Below, piece by piece: positions 59,607-64,000 of a DNA stretch of 64,000 bases. The stretch is from Rossellomorea sp036867415. Lineage in GTDB: Bacteria > Bacillota > Bacilli > Bacillales > Bacillaceae_B. Location of the stretch: positions 52,718 through 116,717 of the forward strand of contig NZ_JBAJHU010000011.1 in NCBI RefSeq assembly GCF_036867415.1. Reading direction: 5' to 3'. The notes beneath the pieces are model-generated. The model did no database searches. It was not told where the DNA came from and worked only from the letters and a program-made list of their open reading frames with translations. The stretch's first letter is position 1. Every line of letters begins with the position of its first letter. Made by a program: the position numbers and the translations under genes.

Positions 59607-59760
59607 AATTCAGAGTGGATTGGAGCGGAAGGCACTTGACTCCGGCGGGATTTAGAGGATAGGTCGAGACCCCGCAGGCGGTGACGCCGAAGAGGCTCGA
59701 CTTCCTCCCCACGGAAAGCAAGTGCCTGCAGCGGAATGGAACGGTCTACGTTTGTTTTCG
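59607..59760. repeat. Dispersed repeat family B in the gyrB-gyrA gap
   Basis: Begins AGTGGATTGGAGCGGAAGGC, contains ACTCCGGCGGG, GAGACCCCGCAGGCGGTGAC and AGAGGCTCGA, ends AAGCAAGTGCCTGCAGCGGA. The ends are inversely complementary (GGAAGGCACTTG/CAAGTGCCTGCA), so an RNA copy would fold into a long hairpin. Confidence 0.9.
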
Positions 59761-59785
59761 CGAAATCTTTTGAAAACAGCACTAT

Positions 59786-59824
59786 AAAAAACAGGATAGA
59801 CTGCACGAATCTATCCTGTCTTTT
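59786..59824 (+). terminator. gyrB terminator
   Basis: Stem AACAGGATAGA/TCTATCCTGTC with TTTT between gyrB and gyrA. Confidence 0.85.
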
Positions 59825-59890
59825 ACATAGCGGACAAGGTGAACAAAGAGAAAGGTCCAAATCTTTCTTTAAAAGGAGGTCCCTCACACT

Positions 59891-62449
59891 ATGTCAGAAA
59901 CACCAAAATCAAATGTTAAAGAGATTAATATAAGTAATGAGATGCGTACATCATTCCTTGATTATGCGATGAGCGTCATCGTTTCGCGTGCCCTGCCCGA
60001 TGCCCGTGACGGGTTGAAGCCGGTCCATCGCCGTATTCTTTATGCAATGAATGACCTTGGCATGACGGCTGACAAAGCATACAAGAAATCTGCCCGTATC
60101 GTCGGTGAAGTCATCGGTAAGTATCACCCGCATGGTGACTCAGCGGTATACGACACAATGGTGCGTATGGCGCAGGATTTCAACTATCGCTACATGCTTG
60201 TGGACGGTCACGGAAACTTCGGTTCTGTCGACGGGGATGCTGCGGCAGCGATGCGTTACACAGAAGCCCGCATGTCCAAAATATCGATGGAATTGATCCG
60301 TGATATCAATAAAGACACGATCGACTACAAAGATAACTATGATGGCAGTGAACGTGAACCGGAAGTACTTCCGGCCCGTTTCCCCAACCTTCTGGTGAAC
60401 GGATCATCAGGTATCGCTGTTGGGATGGCAACGAATATCCCGCCTCATAACCTTGGTGAGGTAGTTGACGGGATCCTTGCATTAAGTAAAGACCCTGACA
60501 TCACAATCCAGGAATTGACCGAGTACATTCACGGACCGGATTTTCCTACTGCCGGGTTGATTGTGGGCAGAAGCGGAATCCGCCGTGCCTATGAAACAGG
60601 TAAAGGCTCCATTACGATGCGAGCCCGTGTAGAGATTGAACAGAAGAGCAACGGGAAAGAAACGATCATCGTCCACCAAATCCCTTATCAAGTGAACAAA
60701 GCGAAGCTGATTGAAAAGATAGCGGATCTCGTTCGCGATAAGAAAATCGACGGCATCACGGATCTTCGTGATGAGTCAGACCGTAATGGTATGCGTGTTG
60801 TCATTGAAGTCAGAAAAGACGCCAATGCCAATGTGCTCCTGAACAACCTTTATAAACAGACAGCCCTGCAAACAAGCTTCGGTATCAACCTGCTGGCTCT
60901 TGTGAACGGTCAGCCGAAAGTGTTGAACCTGAAGGAGTGCCTGTATGAATACCTTCAGCATCAACGCGTTGTTATCCGCCGCAGAACTGAGTTCGAATTG
61001 CGTAAAGCAGAAGCGAGAGCACATATCCTGGAAGGTCTGCGGATTGCGCTCGATCATATTGATCAAATCATTGCCCTGATCCGCGGTTCTCAAACGACAG
61101 AACTTGCGAAGCAAGGACTGATGGAGCAATTCTCTCTATCTGAAAAACAAGCACAAGCAATCCTTGATATGCGTCTTCAGCGCTTAACAGGCTTGGAGCG
61201 CGAGAAGATTGAAGAAGAATACCAGGAATTAATGAAGCTGATTACAGAACTGAAAGCCATTTTGGCAGACGATGAAAAAGTTCTTGAAATCATCCGTGAA
61301 GAACTTCTGGAAATCAAAGAGCGCTTCAATGATGAGAGAAGATCTGAAATTGTTGCAGGCGGAATTGAAAATATAGAAGACGAAGACTTGATCCCGCGCG
61401 AAAACATCGTTGTCTCCCTTACTCATAACGGCTATATCAAACGCCTTCCTGTCTCCACTTACCGCAGCCAGAAGCGCGGAGGACGCGGAATTCAGGGTAT
61501 GGGTACAACAGGCGAAGACTTTGTAGAACATCTTCTGACAACATCGACTCATGACACGATCCTGTTCTTTACGAATAAAGGAAAAGCATATCGCGCCAAA
61601 GGATATGAAATCCCTGAATTCAGCCGTACGGCAAAAGGGCTTCCGATCATCAACATGCTTGGTGTGGAAAAGGATGAATGGATTAATGCCATGATCCGGG
61701 TGGAAGAGTTCGTGGATGACTGGTATCTATTCTTCACAACAAAACACGGTATTTCCAAACGTACGCCTGTCTCTGATTTTGCCAATATCCGCACAAACGG
61801 TCTTATTGCCATCAATCTGAGAGAGAATGATGAATTGATTTCCGTCAAACTCACCGACGGTGAAAAAGATATGATCATCGGTACGAAAAAGGGTATGCTG
61901 ATCAGATTCCCTGAAACGGATGTCCGTTCTATGGGACGAACAGCAACCGGTGTAAAAGGGATCAACCTGTCCGAAGGTGACATTGTCGTTGGGATGGAAA
62001 TACTTGAAGAGAAGAATGACGTCCTCGTCGTTACCGTGAACGGGTATGGTAAGCGTACCCCTGCCAGTGAATACAGAATTCAAACCCGCGGCGGTAAAGG
62101 TCTTAAAACGTGTAATGTCACGGAACGTAACGGAGAGCTTGTTTCAGTCAAAGCCGTTACAGGAGAAGAAGACCTCATGCTCATCACGGCTCATGGTGTC
62201 CTGATCCGCATGGATGTAAATGATATCTCGACAACCGGCCGTAACACTCAAGGTGTGAAATTGATCCGTCTTCAGGAAAGTGAATTCGTTTCTACCGTAG
62301 CAAAAGTAGAAAAAGAAGAAGAGGAAGAAACAGAATCACCTGTAGAAACGGCAGACGATACAGAACAAACAGAAACAGAAACAGAAACAGAAACAGAAAC
62401 AGAAACAGAACAACCGAATAACGACTCTGATGATAATCCAGAAGAATAA
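59891..62449 (+). CDS. gyrA: DNA gyrase subunit A
   Basis: 852 residues with catalytic Y123 (AAAMRYTEARM) and quinolone-region residues S84 and D88 in HPHGDSAVYD. The beta-pinwheel C-terminal domain holds the GyrA box QKRGGRGIQG and repeats such as RTPASEYRIQTRGGKG. The C-terminal tail is unusual: acidic with seven Thr-Glu dipeptides. AAAGGAGG fixes the start. Confidence 0.98.
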   Translation: MSETPKSNVKEINISNEMRTSFLDYAMSVIVSRALPDARDGLKPVHRRILYAMNDLGMTADKAYKKSARIVGEVIGKYHPHGDSAVYDTMVRMAQDFNYRYMLVDGHGNFGSVDGDAAAAMRYTEARMSKISMELIRDINKDTIDYKDNYDGSEREPEVLPARFPNLLVNGSSGIAVGMATNIPPHNLGEVVDGILALSKDPDITIQELTEYIHGPDFPTAGLIVGRSGIRRAYETGKGSITMRARVEIEQKSNGKETIIVHQIPYQVNKAKLIEKIADLVRDKKIDGITDLRDESDRNGMRVVIEVRKDANANVLLNNLYKQTALQTSFGINLLALVNGQPKVLNLKECLYEYLQHQRVVIRRRTEFELRKAEARAHILEGLRIALDHIDQIIALIRGSQTTELAKQGLMEQFSLSEKQAQAILDMRLQRLTGLEREKIEEEYQELMKLITELKAILADDEKVLEIIREELLEIKERFNDERRSEIVAGGIENIEDEDLIPRENIVVSLTHNGYIKRLPVSTYRSQKRGGRGIQGMGTTGEDFVEHLLTTSTHDTILFFTNKGKAYRAKGYEIPEFSRTAKGLPIINMLGVEKDEWINAMIRVEEFVDDWYLFFTTKHGISKRTPVSDFANIRTNGLIAINLRENDELISVKLTDGEKDMIIGTKKGMLIRFPETDVRSMGRTATGVKGINLSEGDIVVGMEILEEKNDVLVVTVNGYGKRTPASEYRIQTRGGKGLKTCNVTERNGELVSVKAVTGEEDLMLITAHGVLIRMDVNDISTTGRNTQGVKLIRLQESEFVSTVAKVEKEEEEETESPVETADDTEQTETETETETETETEQPNNDSDDNPEE
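62369..62410 (+). repeat. (ACAGAA)7 microsatellite in gyrA
   Basis: Seven perfect hexamers encoding (Thr-Glu)7 in the acidic tail of GyrA. Changes of one unit keep the frame and alter tail length by two residues. Confidence 0.95.
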
Positions 62450-62457
62450 ATAACCAT

Positions 62458-62503
62458 AAGCTGCCTCCTGAGGAATATAACCCTCAAGGGGGCAGCTTTT
62501 TTT
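62458..62503 (+). terminator. gyrA terminator
   Basis: Stem AAGCTGCC.../GGCAGCTT with inner CCTGAGG/CCTCAAGG and TTTTTTT. Confidence 0.9.
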
Positions 62504-62652
62504 GTGTGTTAAAGATCATTATTGATTTCCAGCTGCTGCATGAAAATCAAAAGCGGTGTTAATAAATCATTTTTTTCTAAAAATACAAACCATTTTGAAA
62601 TAAATTTGGTAAAATAAACTAAATAGACAAGGATGATTTGAGGTGCAATGAA

Positions 62653-63765
62653 ATGAAGGTCCACCGTGATGAAATTCAAGCAGGCTGCATTTTAGAAAAG
62701 GAGATCATGGGAATGACGGCAAACCCCATCATTCCTAAAAATACAGTTTTAAATGATGACCATATCAAAATTCTCCGGGCATTCAATATCACTGAAGTAA
62801 CAATAGTGAAAACAAAAGCAGGTGGACAACACAACCGTTCAAAGCAAACACTTTCACCAACTGACTCCCCTGTCAGTCAAGAAACTACTGGTGAAAGCCT
62901 TCCGGATATAAAAACTGATAAAGGTTTCATCAATATCTATTTAAAAAGTGTCGATGAGTTCAAGAAGGAATTTACCAACTGGCAGTCAGGCACACCGATC
63001 AACGTAGCGAAATTGAGGGAAATCACACTGCCCCTCATAAAAACAGTGGAACAGTACCGTTTTTTGCTCTACTCCTTGAATCATTATGCTACGAAAAAAG
63101 AATATCCTTATCATCACCCTGTTGCTGTCAGCATCCTTAGTGCGATGATCGGCAAGAAAATCGGACTTGAAAGCGGTCAGGTCAATCAATTGGCACTTGC
63201 CGGTGTACTTGCCGACTGCGGAATGTCAAAAGTCTCAACGAATATCCTGATAAAAGAGAAGCCTCTTTCGGAGCAGGAATTCCAAGAGATCAAACTTCAC
63301 ACAGCGAATGGCTATAAAATGGTAAAGGATTCCCCACTTTTAAAACCAGAAGCGAAACTGGCAGTCTTTCAACATCATGAACGATTCGACGGTTCCGGCT
63401 ATCCGACGTCGGAAAAGAGTGATCGGATCCACCTGTATTCTCAGATTGTCGGGATAGCCGATGTATTCCACGCCATGACGTCGGAGAGGATATATAGAAG
63501 CAGACAGCCGATTTTTAAAGTGCTCGACATGATCAGCAGAGATCTGTTCGGGAAATTTGATATTAAAGTAGTGAATGCACTTATGAAACTAATAGGTGAT
63601 TTGGATATAGGAACAGCTGTAAAACTATCAACCGGGGACTACGGGGAAGTCGTCTATACAAAAGCAAACGCCTTTACTAAACCCATCGTGAAGCTAAACA
63701 ACAGTGAGGAGCTTCTTGACCTTTCACTGCAAAAAGATATTTACATAACGGAGGTCCTGGGGTAA
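62653..63765 (+). CDS. HD-GYP domain protein with altered HD dyad
   Basis: 370 residues. The C-terminal half is an HD-GYP domain normally hydrolysing cyclic-di-GMP: HHPVAVSIL, FQHHERFDGSGYP (H241-H242, GYP 249-251), GIADVFHAMTSERIYRSRQP. The dyad that reads HDIGK in active members is LADCGMSK here (A187-D188), so a metal-binding histidine is missing. The N-terminal 100 residues are less conserved. ATG after GAGGTG preferred. Stand-alone gene between gyrA and the rRNA promoters. Confidence 0.88.
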   Translation: MKVHRDEIQAGCILEKEIMGMTANPIIPKNTVLNDDHIKILRAFNITEVTIVKTKAGGQHNRSKQTLSPTDSPVSQETTGESLPDIKTDKGFINIYLKSVDEFKKEFTNWQSGTPINVAKLREITLPLIKTVEQYRFLLYSLNHYATKKEYPYHHPVAVSILSAMIGKKIGLESGQVNQLALAGVLADCGMSKVSTNILIKEKPLSEQEFQEIKLHTANGYKMVKDSPLLKPEAKLAVFQHHERFDGSGYPTSEKSDRIHLYSQIVGIADVFHAMTSERIYRSRQPIFKVLDMISRDLFGKFDIKVVNALMKLIGDLDIGTAVKLSTGDYGEVVYTKANAFTKPIVKLNNSEELLDLSLQKDIYITEVLG

Positions 63766-63844
63766 ACCTCTGTAATAGACGTTCCATTCTATGTAACCAG
63801 GAGAATCTATTTTTCTTGGTTACTATTTTATTCTAAAATAAACC

Positions 63845-63979
63845 TTGCTTAATCTCTTCATACTATGTATAATATAATTTGTTGTCCGAAAGACATTACA
63901 TATTGATTCACAAAAAACATTTTTGCGAAATAATAAAAAAGTCTTGACGGAAAATGGACAAGATGTTATATTATAAAGG
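63845..63979 (+). promoter_or_regulatory. Tandem rRNA operon promoters P1 and P2
   Basis: P1: TTGCTT 63845, 17-base spacer, TATAAT 63868. P2: TTGACG 63944, 17-base spacer, TATATT 63967. Predicted starts are at G residues (63881 and about 63979), as typical for Bacillus rRNA promoters. The rRNA itself lies right of the window; rrnO follows gyrA in B. subtilis. Confidence 0.88.
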
Positions 63980-64000
63980 TCGCTTCAAACGGAGCACACC

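Noticed and set aside
62272..62487. Ser/Val-rich minus-strand frame at the gyrA end
   Set aside because: Antisense translation of the (ACAGAA)7 tract.

Overview
The window is the replication-origin region of a low-to-moderate GC, endospore-forming member of the Bacillaceae. The gene order around dnaA matches Bacillus subtilis closely: htrC-rlmH, walRKHIJ, tRNA cluster, purA, dnaB-type helicase, rplI-gdpP-yybS, rpsR-ssb-rpsF, ychF, yyaC, spo0J-soj-noc, rsmG-mnmG-mnmE, jag-spoIIIJ, rnpA-rpmH, then oriC-dnaA-dnaN-rlbA-recF-remB-gyrB-gyrA, with an rRNA promoter pair at the right edge. Spo0J/Soj/Noc, SpoIIIJ/Jag and YyaC point to a sporulating organism. The genus cannot be fixed from the sequence alone.

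Layout. (1) About 1-7790 is an AT-rich integrated element abutting the 3' end of rlmH, the same site used by staphylococcal SCC elements. It carries the start of a BREX type 3-like defence operon (brxF and the first codons of a brxC/pglY-like gene), an operon ending in radC, a RusA-like double-domain protein, regulators and a large serine recombinase whose reading frame runs across the attachment site into the antisense strand of rlmH. (2) 7791-15593: rlmH, a CxxH/CxxC mini-protein, a DnaA-box cluster, htrC and the walRKHIJ cell-wall regulon operon. (3) 15942-24867: an M23 endopeptidase, four tRNAs plus a truncated tRNA-Phe remnant, a NERD protein, a YjfC/YjfL-type ATP-grasp cluster next to a K+ channel gene, and purA under a paired PurBox operator. 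(4) 25156-41364: ABC exporter, replicative helicase, L9/GdpP/YybS, a chemoreceptor, S18/SSB/S6, a type I toxin-antitoxin locus not in the supplied gene calls, YchF, MscS and YyaC. (5) 41474-48454: ParAB, Noc and the rsmG-mnmG-mnmE genes. (6) 49471-63765: membrane-protein insertase, RNase P protein, oriC in two parts, the initiator/clamp/gyrase block and a degenerate HD-GYP gene. (7) 63845-64000: tandem rRNA-type promoters.

How they fit together. The core region replicates and segregates the origin (DnaA, DnaN, RecF, gyrase, SSB, helicase, Spo0J/Soj with three perfect parS sites, Noc) and couples this to cell-wall control (Wal) and translation. The intergenic spaces hold most of the unusual material: three arrays of 20-21-bp periodic A/T-rich repeats with related units, two families of GC-rich dispersed repeats (one of which has entered oriC and the dnaA-dnaN, gyrB-gyrA gaps), DnaA-box clusters next to rlmH and mnmE, and the toxin locus with long-range mRNA base pairing and an antisense RNA.
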